NCBI GenBank assembly: GCA_028280915.1
Contig: JANQKX010000439.1
Coordinates: 1-13,660 of the forward strand
DNA: 13,660 bases
Source: Kiloniellaceae bacterium
Lineage (GTDB): Bacteria; Pseudomonadota; Alphaproteobacteria; Kiloniellales; Kiloniellaceae
Direction of reading: 5' to 3'
The notes below the pieces were generated by a model. That model made no database searches, was not told where the DNA came from, and saw nothing but the letters and a program-made list of their open reading frames with translations. A program made the position numbers and the translations under genes. This document shows positions 1-7,258 of this stretch, one piece after another (positions within the stretch are counted from its first letter, which is position 1; the number at the start of each line of letters is the position of its first letter).

Positions 1-204
1 CTGGCCATGGCCGCGGGCTCGGGCATGACCTCGGCCATCATGAACCCCCTGCACGACGAGGAAATGGCCGGCATCATGGCCGCCGACGTTCTGCTCAACA
101 CGGACAAGGATTGCCGGCGCTGGATCAAGAAATACCGCGAGCCGGTGGCGCAGGATTCGGCCGAAGGCGACCGGGCGGCGCGGCGCCGCCGCCGGCGCGG
201 GTAG
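1..204 (+). CDS. Methyltetrahydrofolate:corrinoid methyltransferase, C-terminal fragment
   Basis: Open from the left edge in frame 1, so 67 C-terminal residues are seen. The segment around MTSAIMNPL, followed by a helix containing AADVLL and a conserved-looking DKDCRRWIKKYR stretch, resembles the C-terminal end of pterin-binding (TIM-barrel) methyltransferases of the AcsE/MtgA/MtvA type. These move a methyl group between a corrinoid protein and tetrahydrofolate in the cytoplasm. The catalytic and pterin-binding parts lie outside the window. The last residues form an Arg-rich tail (ARRRRRRG), matched by a similar tail on the next gene. The corrinoid-activating gene starts 7 bp downstream, which supports one operon. 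Family assignment rests on a short C-terminus plus context. Confidence 0.75.
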   Translation: MAMAAGSGMTSAIMNPLHDEEMAGIMAADVLLNTDKDCRRWIKKYREPVAQDSAEGDRAARRRRRRG

Positions 205-211
205 TCGGCCG

Positions 212-2242
212 TTGTCTAAGGAAGCGCTCGTCGTCTTTACCCCGTCCGGGAGGCGCGGGCGCTTCCCGGTTGGCACCCCCATCCTGAAAGCGGCGCGCAG
301 CCTGGGCGTCGACATCGACTCCGTCTGCGGCGGCCGGGGCCTCTGTGGTCGCTGCCAAGTGGTGGTCAGCGAGGGCGAATTCGCCAAGCACGGCATCACC
401 AGCCGGGCCGACCATGTCAGCGCCTGGAGCAGCGTCGAAGAACGCTACGATCAGAAAAAGGGCATCAAGCCCGGACGCCGCATGTCCTGCCAGGCCCTGC
501 TGGAAAGCGACGTGGTCATCGACGTGCCGCCCGACAGCCAGGTCCACAAGCAGGTGGTGCGCAAACGGGCCGAAGCGCGGGACATCGAGCTCAATCCGGC
601 GGTCCGCCTGCACTATGTGGTGGTGCAAGAGCCCGACATGCATAACCCCACCGGTGATCTGGAGCGCTTGGAAGCGGCCCTGGAGGAACAGTGGGGGCTC
701 ACCGGCCTGGATACGGACCTGCGCATCATCCAGTCCCTGCAAACGGCTCTGCGCAAGGGTAACTGGAAAGTCACCGTGGCGGTGCACCGCTCCCAGGTGA
801 TCACCGGCATCTGGCCCGGCTTTCGCGATCAGGCCTTCGGAATGGCAGTGGACGTGGGCTCCACCACCATCGCCGCCCACCTGTGCAATCTGGCCACCGG
901 CCAGATCATCGCCTCCTCGGGCATCATGAACCCGCAGATTCGCTTCGGCGAAGACCTGATGAGCCGGGTCTCCTATGTGATGATGAACCCGGGCGGCGAT
1001 GTGGAGATGACCAAGGCGGTGCGCCAGGCCATCAACGAATTGGCTAGCGAGATCTCCCGGGAGGGCGGTATCTCTCAAGACGAGATCCTGAACGCCACCT
1101 TCGTCGGCAACCCGGTCATGCACCACCTGCTGCTGGGCATCGACCCGACCGAACTGGGCGGTGCGCCCTTTGCCTTGGCCGCCAATTCGGGCGTCACCAT
1201 CTGGGCCGAGGAGATCGGCCTGGAACTGCACCACGACGCCCGGGTCTACGTCTTGCCCTGCATCGCCGGTCACGTGGGCGCGGATACCGCCGGCGTGATC
1301 CTGTCCGAAAGCCCCCACCTGGCGGAAAAGATGACCTTGGTGGTGGACGTTGGCACCAACGCGGAGATTATCCTGGGCAACAAGGATCGCTTGCTGGCCT
1401 GCTCGTCGCCCACGGGACCCGCTTTCGAAGGGGCGCAGATTTCCTGCGGTCAGCGGGCCGCGCCCGGCGCCATCGAACGGGTGCGGATCGACCCCGAGAC
1501 CCTGGAGCCCCGCTTCCGGGTGATCGGCTCCGAACTCTGGTCCAATGAAGAGGGCTTTGCGGCGGAAACCGCCGGATCGGGCATTACGGGCATCTGCGGC
1601 TCGGGCATTATCGAGGTGCTGGCAGAGATGTACTTGGCCGGTATTTTGAAGACCGACGGCACCGTCGACGGCAGCCTGGCCGCCGGTTCGGACCGCATCG
1701 TGGAAGACGGCCGCACCTTCGCCTACATCCTGCATGCCGGCGAGCCGGAGCTGCGCATCACCCAGAACGACGTGCGCGCCATCCAACTGGCCAAGGCCGC
1801 CCTTTATGCCGGGATCCGCCTGTTGATGGACCGCCTGGAGGTGGAGACGGTGGAACAGATCATGTTGGCCGGCGCCTTTGGCAGCCACATCGACGTGAAG
1901 TACGCCATGGTCTTGGGCATGATCCCCGATTGCCCCCTGGAACAGGTCTATTCCGCCGGCAACGCGGCCGGCACCGGCGCCCTGATCGCCCTCTTGAATC
2001 AGGGGGCGCGGGATGAAATCGAATCGGTCATCCGGCGGGTGGAAAAAATCGAAACGGCGGTGGAGCCCAAATTCCAGGCCCATTTTGTCGAAGCCATGGG
2101 CCTGCCCCACTCCACGGCTGATTTTCCCAAGCTGGCCAGCGTGGTGGATCTGCCGCCCAGCTATGCGGCGCGGGCCAGTGAAACGGCGGCCGGTGGCGAC
2201 GGGGAACAGGGCCGGCGGCGCCGGCGGCGCAGCCGCGGTTAA
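212..2242 (+). CDS. RACE protein: ferredoxin-ASKHA reductive activator of corrinoid methyltransferase (DUF4445)
   Basis: 676 aa, soluble. Residues ~5-110 are a 2Fe-2S ferredoxin domain with cluster ligands Cys39, Cys45, Cys48 (CGGRGLCGRC) and Cys93. A linker follows, then a long ASKHA-type ATPase domain: phosphate loops at 213-221 (VDVGSTTIA) and 378-386 (VDVGTNAEI), and an adenosine-type motif near 552-560 (LAGAFGSHI). The layout matches RACE proteins such as RamA, which use ATP and low-potential electrons to return Co(II) corrinoid to Co(I). It starts at TTG 212, 7 bp after the methyltransferase; no clear Shine-Dalgarno is visible, so the start is the least certain part. The C-terminus (659-676) is Gly/Glu-rich and ends in RRRRRRSRG, an unusual tail. 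The tight spacing says it serves the same corrinoid system. Confidence 0.92.
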   Translation: MSKEALVVFTPSGRRGRFPVGTPILKAARSLGVDIDSVCGGRGLCGRCQVVVSEGEFAKHGITSRADHVSAWSSVEERYDQKKGIKPGRRMSCQALLESDVVIDVPPDSQVHKQVVRKRAEARDIELNPAVRLHYVVVQEPDMHNPTGDLERLEAALEEQWGLTGLDTDLRIIQSLQTALRKGNWKVTVAVHRSQVITGIWPGFRDQAFGMAVDVGSTTIAAHLCNLATGQIIASSGIMNPQIRFGEDLMSRVSYVMMNPGGDVEMTKAVRQAINELASEISREGGISQDEILNATFVGNPVMHHLLLGIDPTELGGAPFALAANSGVTIWAEEIGLELHHDARVYVLPCIAGHVGADTAGVILSESPHLAEKMTLVVDVGTNAEIILGNKDRLLACSSPTGPAFEGAQISCGQRAAPGAIERVRIDPETLEPRFRVIGSELWSNEEGFAAETAGSGITGICGSGIIEVLAEMYLAGILKTDGTVDGSLAAGSDRIVEDGRTFAYILHAGEPELRITQNDVRAIQLAKAALYAGIRLLMDRLEVETVEQIMLAGAFGSHIDVKYAMVLGMIPDCPLEQVYSAGNAAGTGALIALLNQGARDEIESVIRRVEKIETAVEPKFQAHFVEAMGLPHSTADFPKLASVVDLPPSYAARASETAAGGDGEQGRRRRRRSRG

Positions 2243-2285
2243 TCCAAAGGCACCGGCTGGCCCCGGACAACCCGATCAAACACGG

Positions 2286-2309
2286 CAGCCGGACCGGCCT
2301 GATTTTTTT
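2286..2309 (+). terminator. Weak intrinsic terminator or attenuator after the RACE gene
   Basis: CAGCC and GGCCTG can pair around GGACC with one bulged C, followed at once by A and seven T (2303-2309). The stem is short. Only about 30 bp remain before the next gene, with no room for a full promoter, so partial termination between the two genes is more likely than a hard stop. Confidence 0.35.
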
Positions 2310-2338
2310 CGAGTTAGGACGCTTTTTTGGAGGTTGGA

Positions 2339-2899
2339 ATGGATACAGTCAGCTTCATCAGAATGGACCAAGGCACCGTCGAGGACTATGCGCTCACCAG
2401 CCGCCTGGCCCGGGAACACAACGACGCCCATTTGATCGGTAATCTGATCAACGGCCTCAAGCTGCTGGAAGGCCCCACCCTGGGCTACAAGATCGACCGC
2501 TATCAGCATTCCCTGCAGTCCGCCACCCGGGCGGAGCGGGACGGCGCCGATGAGGAAACCATCGTCTGTGCCCTCTTGCACGATATCGGCGATTGCCTGG
2601 CGCCGGAAAACCATAGCCAGTTCGCCGCCGCCATCCTGCGGCCCTATGTGAGCGAGGAAAACTACTGGATCATCCTGCACCACGGCCTATTCCAGGGCTA
2701 TTATTACTACGACAAAATCGGCAAGAACAAAGACGCGCGGGAGTTCCTGCGGGGGCACAAGTACTTCGATGCCTGCGAGCGCTTCTGTGAGCGCTGGGAC
2801 CAAACCTCGTTCGATCCCGACTACGACACCCTGCCCCTGGAGCACTTTTTGCCCATGGTGGAACGGGTCTTCAAGCGTCCGCCCCACACATTCGATTGA
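2339..2899 (+). CDS. HD-domain protein, PhnZ/TmpB-like putative diiron oxygenase
   Basis: 186 aa from ATG 2339, chosen over an in-frame TTG at 2327 because GGAGG lies 5 bp upstream of the ATG. Candidate metal ligands occur in order: His57 (YQHSLQ), His81-Asp82 (ALLHDIGD), His92 (ENHS), His114/115 (ILHHG) and Asp154 (ERWDQ). The order, spacing and length agree with PhnZ and TmpB, HD proteins with a mixed-valence diiron site that oxidatively cleave aminophosphonates; TmpB yields glycine betaine. The Tyr of PhnZ that binds iron before substrate is not at the same position; the stretch here is GYKIDRYQH. An ordinary HD phosphohydrolase remains possible. It sits 96 bp after the RACE gene on the same strand, suggesting a part in methylated-amine metabolism, but no partner 2-oxoglutarate hydroxylase (PhnY/TmpA) is in the window. 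Confidence 0.8.
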   Translation: MDTVSFIRMDQGTVEDYALTSRLAREHNDAHLIGNLINGLKLLEGPTLGYKIDRYQHSLQSATRAERDGADEETIVCALLHDIGDCLAPENHSQFAAAILRPYVSEENYWIILHHGLFQGYYYYDKIGKNKDAREFLRGHKYFDACERFCERWDQTSFDPDYDTLPLEHFLPMVERVFKRPPHTFD

Positions 2900-2923
2900 C
2901 CTGAGTGTCTTGACCTAAGTGTC
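2896..2923. repeat. 14-bp tandem duplication across the HD gene stop codon
   Basis: TTGACCTGAGTGTC (2896-2909) is followed directly by TTGACCTAAGTGTC (2910-2923), differing at one base. The first copy contains the TGA stop of the HD gene (2897-2899). It looks like a recent small duplication in the gap between convergent genes. Confidence 0.8.
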
Positions 2924-2937
2924 GCGGGCACCGGGCC

Positions 2938-2953
2938 TGCGGAGTCCTCCGCA
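2938..2953. terminator. Short hairpin between convergent genes
   Basis: TGCGGAGTCCTCCGCA is a perfect palindrome able to form a 6-bp stem with a 4-nt loop on either strand, between the HD gene stop and the regulator stop. No T tract follows on either side, so it is at best a weak bidirectional terminator. Confidence 0.3.
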
Positions 2954-2960
2954 AGACGTG

Positions 2961-3974
2961 CTAGCTGGAAAGGGCGAGCGCGGCGTCGTCCGTCTCCCCG
3001 CGCAGGTCGCCGGAGGGGCCCCGCTCGTTGCGCGGGGTACGGCCGAAATAATCCCGGTAGCACTTGGAAAAGTGGGATGCCGAAACAAACCCGCAGGCCA
3101 GGGCCACGTCGATCACCGACATGTTGGTTTGCAACAACAAGAGCCGCGCCTTGTTGAGCCGTAGCTCCAGATAGTAACGCGCCGGCGAGCGGTTGAGGTA
3201 CTTGCGGAAAAGGCGTTCCAGCTGGCGCGTGGAAAGGCCGGTATCCCGGGACAAATCCACCCGGGTGAGCGGCTCTTCCAGATTGCTTTCCATCAGCTCA
3301 ATCGCCGACAACAGCTTGGGATGACGCACGCCCAGGCGGGCCGGCAAGGAAACCTTTTGGTGATCATGACGGTCGCGGATGCGTTCGTGCATGAACTGGT
3401 CCGCCAGCTGGGCGGCCAACTCGTGGCCGTATTGGTGGCCAATGACGTTCAACATCATATCGATGGCGGCCGTCCCGCCGGCACAGGAAAAGCGATTACG
3501 GTCGATTTCGAACAACTCGGTGGTCACGTCGATTTCCGGGAACTCCTCGCAGAACGAGGCCAGATTTTCCCAATGGATGGTGCAGCGGTATCCCACCAGC
3601 AAGCCGGCCCGGGCCAGGATATGGGTGCCGGTACAGATCGAGCCGATGTCGGTACCACTGCGGTCCATGCGCCGCAGCCAGGAAATGATCGATTTATCCG
3701 TGAAGTTCTGCACCTCGCTGCCGGAACAGACAATGACCGTATTAAAGCCAGCGGCGGCGCTCAAGCCGCCTTGGGTGTCAAACTCGATCCCGCAGGAGGA
3801 GCGGACCTTTTCCCCATCGACGGAGAACAATTGCCAATCGTAGAGCTGCTTACCGCTCAGGCGGTTGGCCAGGCGCAGGGCCTCCACGGCCGATGAAAAG
3901 GCGATCAGGGTGAACCTGGGAATCAGGATGAAGGCAATCTTTTGCGGCAATTCACGCGGCAGGTTCCCAAACAT
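2961..3974 (-). CDS. GlxA/GbdR-family transcriptional regulator (DJ-1/PfpI-like domain + AraC HTH)
   Basis: 337 aa. Residues ~12-190 form a DJ-1/PfpI-like (class I glutamine amidotransferase-like) domain, with VIVCSGSEV near 80-88 and the nucleophile-elbow-like ICTGTHILA at 113-121. Residues ~218-317 are an AraC-type double helix-turn-helix (DLSRDTGLSTRQLERLFRKY, then VALACGFVSASHFSKCYRDYFG). This layout is shared by GlxA-like proteins, including GbdR and CdhR, which sense glycine betaine or dimethylglycine and carnitine-derived signals and activate catabolic genes. It is convergent to the RACE-HD block. An activator of the methylated-amine genes on either side is a reasonable inference; the ligand is unknown. 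ATG 3974 has only a weak ribosome site. Confidence 0.9.
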   Translation of the reverse strand: MFGNLPRELPQKIAFILIPRFTLIAFSSAVEALRLANRLSGKQLYDWQLFSVDGEKVRSSCGIEFDTQGGLSAAAGFNTVIVCSGSEVQNFTDKSIISWLRRMDRSGTDIGSICTGTHILARAGLLVGYRCTIHWENLASFCEEFPEIDVTTELFEIDRNRFSCAGGTAAIDMMLNVIGHQYGHELAAQLADQFMHERIRDRHDHQKVSLPARLGVRHPKLLSAIELMESNLEEPLTRVDLSRDTGLSTRQLERLFRKYLNRSPARYYLELRLNKARLLLLQTNMSVIDVALACGFVSASHFSKCYRDYFGRTPRNERGPSGDLRGETDDAALALSS

Positions 3975-4002
3975 ATGGCTCTATTCGACCCTCGCCCTAG
4001 AA

Positions 4003-4019
4003 GAGTGGCGGCGCCACTC
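4003..4019. promoter_or_regulatory. Perfect 7-bp inverted repeat upstream of the regulator gene
   Basis: GAGTGGC and GCCACTC flank a 3-nt centre, ending about 29 bp before the regulator ATG. The run of A beside it on the + strand is on the wrong side for a terminator of the leftward transcript. A binding site or leader hairpin near the regulator's start is more likely. Confidence 0.35.
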
Positions 4020-4044
4020 GTAAAAAAACCATGTCGCGAACTGA

Positions 4045-4074
4045 AAAATACTCGGCGGGATTTGGCAAGGGCAA
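4045..4074 (-). promoter_or_regulatory. Candidate sigma70-like promoter of the regulator gene
   Basis: On the minus strand TTGCCC (4074-4069) and TATTTT (4050-4045) are separated by 18 bp, about 70 bp upstream of the regulator ATG. Both boxes match the consensus only partly. Confidence 0.25.
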
Positions 4075-4113
4075 AATGCGGCCATTGGCCGCGGGAGGCT
4101 CAATTTTCCGTGC

Positions 4114-4149
4114 CACGCCGCGAAACGGGCCGCTCACCGGCCCGGCGTG
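4114..4149 (-). terminator. Nested hairpin downstream of the Rap1a-like gene
   Basis: An inner 7-bp stem (CGGGCCG/CGGCCCG, 4126-4144, 5-nt loop) lies inside an outer CACGC/GCGTG pair (4114-4118, 4145-4149). On the minus strand the inner stem is followed by TTTCG. It sits 15-50 bp past the stop of the secreted-protein gene, so it is a plausible terminator with a poor T tract. Confidence 0.45.
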
Positions 4150-4164
4150 TATAGGAGGATGGGC

Positions 4165-4581
4165 TTAGGAGGGCGGACAGGGAAAGGCCTCTGCCAAAGC
4201 CTCCGCCACCAAGACAAAGGCCGGAACGCTCAGCTTGTTCTCATTGGCCTGGAGGTAGGATTTGACGATTTCGATCATCTCGCCGCGGCTGGCGCTGCCG
4301 GGGCCGGTTTCCGGGGCGCAGGCCTGCTGGCGCGCGACCTCGTGCCCGGAGACCATGACGTTGCCGATGCCGGTGATGAAGCCCCAGCACACCCCCTCTG
4401 CCACCTCTTTCAGCTCGCCAGCAAACTTGCCGGTGCCGAAGCACATGTCGGACATATCCCGCCCGCTCTCCAAGTCGGCCCGCGCGGATAGGGGAATCGA
4501 CAGGGCGAGGACCAACGCCAAGCCAGCCAGGGAAAAGCGGCCCGAAAAACCCGGTGAAAGGCCAAATGATCCAATACCCAT
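4165..4581 (-). CDS. Rap1a/Tai-like secreted protein
   Basis: 138 aa from ATG 4581, preceded by a G-rich stretch (GGGGTGGGCGGAC). ATG 4596 is an in-frame alternative giving 143 aa. The N-terminus is a signal peptide: hydrophobic core LAGLALVLALSIPL, likely cleavage after SARA. The mature part has four cysteines (about 47, 65, 87, 135), the pattern GVCWGFITGIG, a middle CAP segment, then SYLQANENKLSVPAFVLVAEALAEAFPC. That last stretch closely fits the Rap1a/Tai family, whose founders are periplasmic immunity proteins against type VI secretion amidase effectors; many members have no known partner. No effector or T6SS gene is nearby. The frame stays open far upstream into the ATPase gene, but the signal peptide marks the true start. 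It lies beyond the ABC operon's terminator, so it probably has its own promoter. Confidence 0.8.
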   Translation of the reverse strand: MGIGSFGLSPGFSGRFSLAGLALVLALSIPLSARADLESGRDMSDMCFGTGKFAGELKEVAEGVCWGFITGIGNVMVSGHEVARQQACAPETGPGSASRGEMIEIVKSYLQANENKLSVPAFVLVAEALAEAFPCPPS

Positions 4582-4605
4582 GTCCGCCCACCCCATGCGC
4601 TGTCG

Positions 4606-4637
4606 AAAAATGCCCGCCCCCTTGGCGGGGAGCGGGC
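4606..4637 (-). terminator. Strong intrinsic terminator of the ABC transporter operon
   Basis: On the minus strand GCCCGC-TCCCC pairs with GGGG-GCGGGC around a short loop, with one bulged base, and is followed by ATTTTT. It lies about 105 bp past the ATPase stop codon and just before the Rap1a-like gene. Confidence 0.75.
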
Positions 4638-4739
4638 AAAGATAACAGTTTTTGTCCTCTCGCAGCATCACGGCTCGGTTATGACATCCCGAAGCCCCGC
4701 TCCGAGATAGAGCCGACCCGTGGCGCCACCGGAATGGCT

Positions 4740-6422
4740 TTAGTTGTCGGCCGTCTGAGCCAGCTTTTCGCCCCGGGCGATCCGCGCCTGGCGCTCGGCC
4801 AGCAAGTTGTCCAGCCAGTCCGGATCCATTTCGGGCACCGAGGACAACAGCAAGTCGGTGTATTCGTGGTGCGGCGGCTTGAAGATCTCCCGGGTCCGGC
4901 CTTGCTCCACGACCCGGCCCTGCAGCATGACCACCACCTCGTCGGAAATGGCCCGCACGGTGGCCAAATCGTGGGTAATGAAGAGGTAGGAAACGTGCAG
5001 GGTGTCCTGCAGCCGCTGCAACAGCTTCAAGATTTCCTCGGCCACCAACTGATCCAGGGCCGAGGTCACCTCGTCGCAGATGATCAGCTCCGGCTCGGCG
5101 GCCAGGGCCCGGGCGATGCAAATGCGCTGTTTCTGGCCCCCCGACAACTCGCTGGGTAGGCGGTCGGCAAAGCTGTGGGGCAGTTCGATCATCTCGAGCA
5201 GCTCTTTCAGGCGCTGCTCCCGGGCCGACCCGGTAATGCCTAGGTAAAACGACAGGGGCCGGCCGATGATTTCCCGGATCTTCTGCTTCGGGTTCAGCGC
5301 CACGTCGGGCATCTGATAAATCATCTGCAAGCGGCGCAGCTGGTCGCGGGAGCGTTCCTTGAACGAGCGGGGCCATTCCTCCCCGTCGTAGATGGTGCTG
5401 CCCTTGACCGGCGGCAGCAGGCCGGTGATCACCCGCGCCAGGGTGCTCTTGCCGCTGCCCGACTCGCCCACCACCGAGACGGTACGCTGGCGGTGAATGG
5501 TCACGCCCACGTCCTTCAGGATCATCACCTTGTTGCCGTAACCGGCGGTCACGTCACTGACCTCGAGCAAGGGCCGGTCGCCGGAGGTGTCCTCCGCCTC
5601 GGGCTTGCGGTAGGACCGCACTTCCAGGAGGTCGCGGGTGTATTCCTGCTGAGGCTCGGAGATCATTTGGCGGGCACTGCCCTCCTCCACCACGTCGCCA
5701 TAGCGCAACACCATGATGCGGTCGGACATCTGCGCCACCACGGCCAAGTCGTGGGTGATATAGATCGCCGCGGTGTTGAACTCGTGCACCACCTTTTTCA
5801 TGGCCGCCAAGACCTCGATCTGGGTGGTCACGTCCAAGGCCGTGGTCGGTTCGTCGAAGATGATCAGGTCCGGCTTGCACGACATGGCCATGGCGGTCAT
5901 GGCCCGCTGCAGCTGGCCGCCCGAGACCTGGTGCGGATAGCGGTAGCCGATGGTGTCCGGATCGGGCAGCTTGAGGCGGCCGAAAAGCTCCTTGGCCTCG
6001 CTTTCCGCCTGGGACTTGGACATGATGCCGTGCTGGATCGGCGTTTCCGAATACTGGTCGATCAAGCGGTGAGCCGGGTTGAAGGACGCGGCGGCGGACT
6101 GGGCCACATAGGCGATCCGCGAGCCGCGCAGCTTGCGCTTGACCCCCTCGTCCGCCGTGGTCAGCTCCATGCCGTCGAACTTGATGGTCCCGCCGGAAAT
6201 CCGGCAGCCGGGGCGGGCATAGCCCATGGCGGCGATGCCGATGGTGGACTTACCGGCACCGGATTCGCCAATCAGACCAAGCACTTCCCCGCGCCGCAGG
6301 GTGACGTCCACGCCGTGGACGATCTCGTGCCATTGTTCATCGGATTGCCCCTCGATGCGCAGACCGCGCATCTCCAAAAGCACATCGCCTTTTTCAGAGC
6401 CATTGCCGTTATTAGTGATCAT
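4740..6422 (-). CDS. Fused peptide/nickel-type ABC transporter ATPase (DppD-DppF-like)
   Basis: 560 aa from ATG 6422. A TTG at 6458 would add 12 residues but lies deeper in the permease gene. There are two complete nucleotide-binding domains. Domain 1 has Walker A GESGAGKST (52-60), signature VSGGQ (166-170) and Walker B LIIFDEP (186-192). Domain 2 has GESGSGKST (319-327), LSGGQ (426-430) and LIICDE (446-451). Both carry the switch ITHDLA. The fusion of DppD- and DppF-like halves is common in the PepT family (opine, peptide and related imports). The start overlaps the upstream permease by 11 bp, indicating translational coupling. It supplies ATP hydrolysis at the inner face of the membrane. 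The substrate cannot be read from the ATPase; context suggests a methylated amine or peptide-like compound. Confidence 0.93.
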   Translation of the reverse strand: MITNNGNGSEKGDVLLEMRGLRIEGQSDEQWHEIVHGVDVTLRRGEVLGLIGESGAGKSTIGIAAMGYARPGCRISGGTIKFDGMELTTADEGVKRKLRGSRIAYVAQSAAASFNPAHRLIDQYSETPIQHGIMSKSQAESEAKELFGRLKLPDPDTIGYRYPHQVSGGQLQRAMTAMAMSCKPDLIIFDEPTTALDVTTQIEVLAAMKKVVHEFNTAAIYITHDLAVVAQMSDRIMVLRYGDVVEEGSARQMISEPQQEYTRDLLEVRSYRKPEAEDTSGDRPLLEVSDVTAGYGNKVMILKDVGVTIHRQRTVSVVGESGSGKSTLARVITGLLPPVKGSTIYDGEEWPRSFKERSRDQLRRLQMIYQMPDVALNPKQKIREIIGRPLSFYLGITGSAREQRLKELLEMIELPHSFADRLPSELSGGQKQRICIARALAAEPELIICDEVTSALDQLVAEEILKLLQRLQDTLHVSYLFITHDLATVRAISDEVVVMLQGRVVEQGRTREIFKPPHHEYTDLLLSSVPEMDPDWLDNLLAERQARIARGEKLAQTADN

Positions 6423-7245
6423 CGCGCAATCCACTTGTTTTATAGAGGAACCAGTCAACGACGAAGTTAACGCCGACCGTCAACACCGCGATCGCGGCGG
6501 CGGGCAAGAGAGGCGTGAACTCGCCATAGGTGATAAGCGTTGCGTTGTCTCGCACCATGGAGCCCCAGTCCGCCGTGGGCGGCTGAATGCCCAGGCCCAG
6601 GAAGCTGAGCGCCGAGATGAGCAGGAAGACAAAGCAGAACCGCAGGCCGAATTCGGCGACCAGGGGCGGCATGGAGTTGGGCAGCACCTCGCGGATGATG
6701 ATCCACCACAAACCCTCACCCCGGAGCCGCGCCACCTCGACGAAATCCAACACCACCACGTTCATGGAAACCGCCCGCGCCAGCCGGAATACCGGCGCGC
6801 TATAGAGTATGGCGATCACCCCGATCACGCCGGGTATGGTAGTTCCCACGATGGTGAGCAGCAAGAGGGCGAAAATCAACGTGGGAATGGACAGGATCAC
6901 GTCCACGATACGGCTCAGCAACTGGTCCACCCAGCCGCCCAAAGTCGACGCCATCAGCCCCATGACGCTGCCGATGAAAAACGCCAGGGCCGTGGTGATG
7001 AAAGCGATACCAATGGTATTCCGGGCGCCGTAGTTCATGCGCGTGAACATATCCCGGCCCAGATTGTCCGTGCCCAGCCAAAACTGCTCGCTGGGCGGTT
7101 CGTACTCGGCACCGACGATCTCCGTCTCGCCATAGGGACTGATAACTGGCGCCAAGACACCCACAAAGATGTTAATGACGATGATTAACAGCCCCAGCTT
7201 GGCGGTGAAGGGCGCCGACTTCAGGAGTTTCCAAAATTCAACCAT
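6412..7245 (-). CDS. ABC transporter permease, DppC-like
   Basis: 277 aa inner-membrane protein. It has an N-terminal membrane segment (~17-35), the FWLGTDNLGRDMFTRMNYG motif typical of DppC/OppC, then several membrane helices. The cytoplasmic EAA loop that contacts the ATPase is at ~168-200 (VEVARLRGEGLWWIIIREVL), followed by LSFLGLGIQPPTADWGSM. The ATG at 7245 is preceded by a strong purine-rich site (GGGGGGAAGG). It starts 13 bp after the DppB-like gene and overlaps the ATPase gene at its 3' end, so all three are one operon. Length is normal for the family. Confidence 0.93.
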   Translation of the reverse strand: MVEFWKLLKSAPFTAKLGLLIIVINIFVGVLAPVISPYGETEIVGAEYEPPSEQFWLGTDNLGRDMFTRMNYGARNTIGIAFITTALAFFIGSVMGLMASTLGGWVDQLLSRIVDVILSIPTLIFALLLLTIVGTTIPGVIGVIAILYSAPVFRLARAVSMNVVVLDFVEVARLRGEGLWWIIIREVLPNSMPPLVAEFGLRFCFVFLLISALSFLGLGIQPPTADWGSMVRDNATLITYGEFTPLLPAAAIAVLTVGVNFVVDWFLYKTSGLRDDH

Positions 7246-7258
7246 AAACCTTCCCCCC

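Noticed and set aside
125..2110. 661-codon open frame on the minus strand opposite the RACE gene
   Set aside because: It is an antisense shadow of a GC-rich gene: the product is His/Gly/Asp-rich without a recognisable domain, while the plus strand encodes a complete ferredoxin-ASKHA protein.
4165..5376. Extended 403-codon version of the Rap1a-like gene
   Set aside because: The extra N-terminal part overlaps the ATPase gene in another frame and has Arg/Pro/Gly-rich shadow composition; the signal peptide begins at about 4581-4596.
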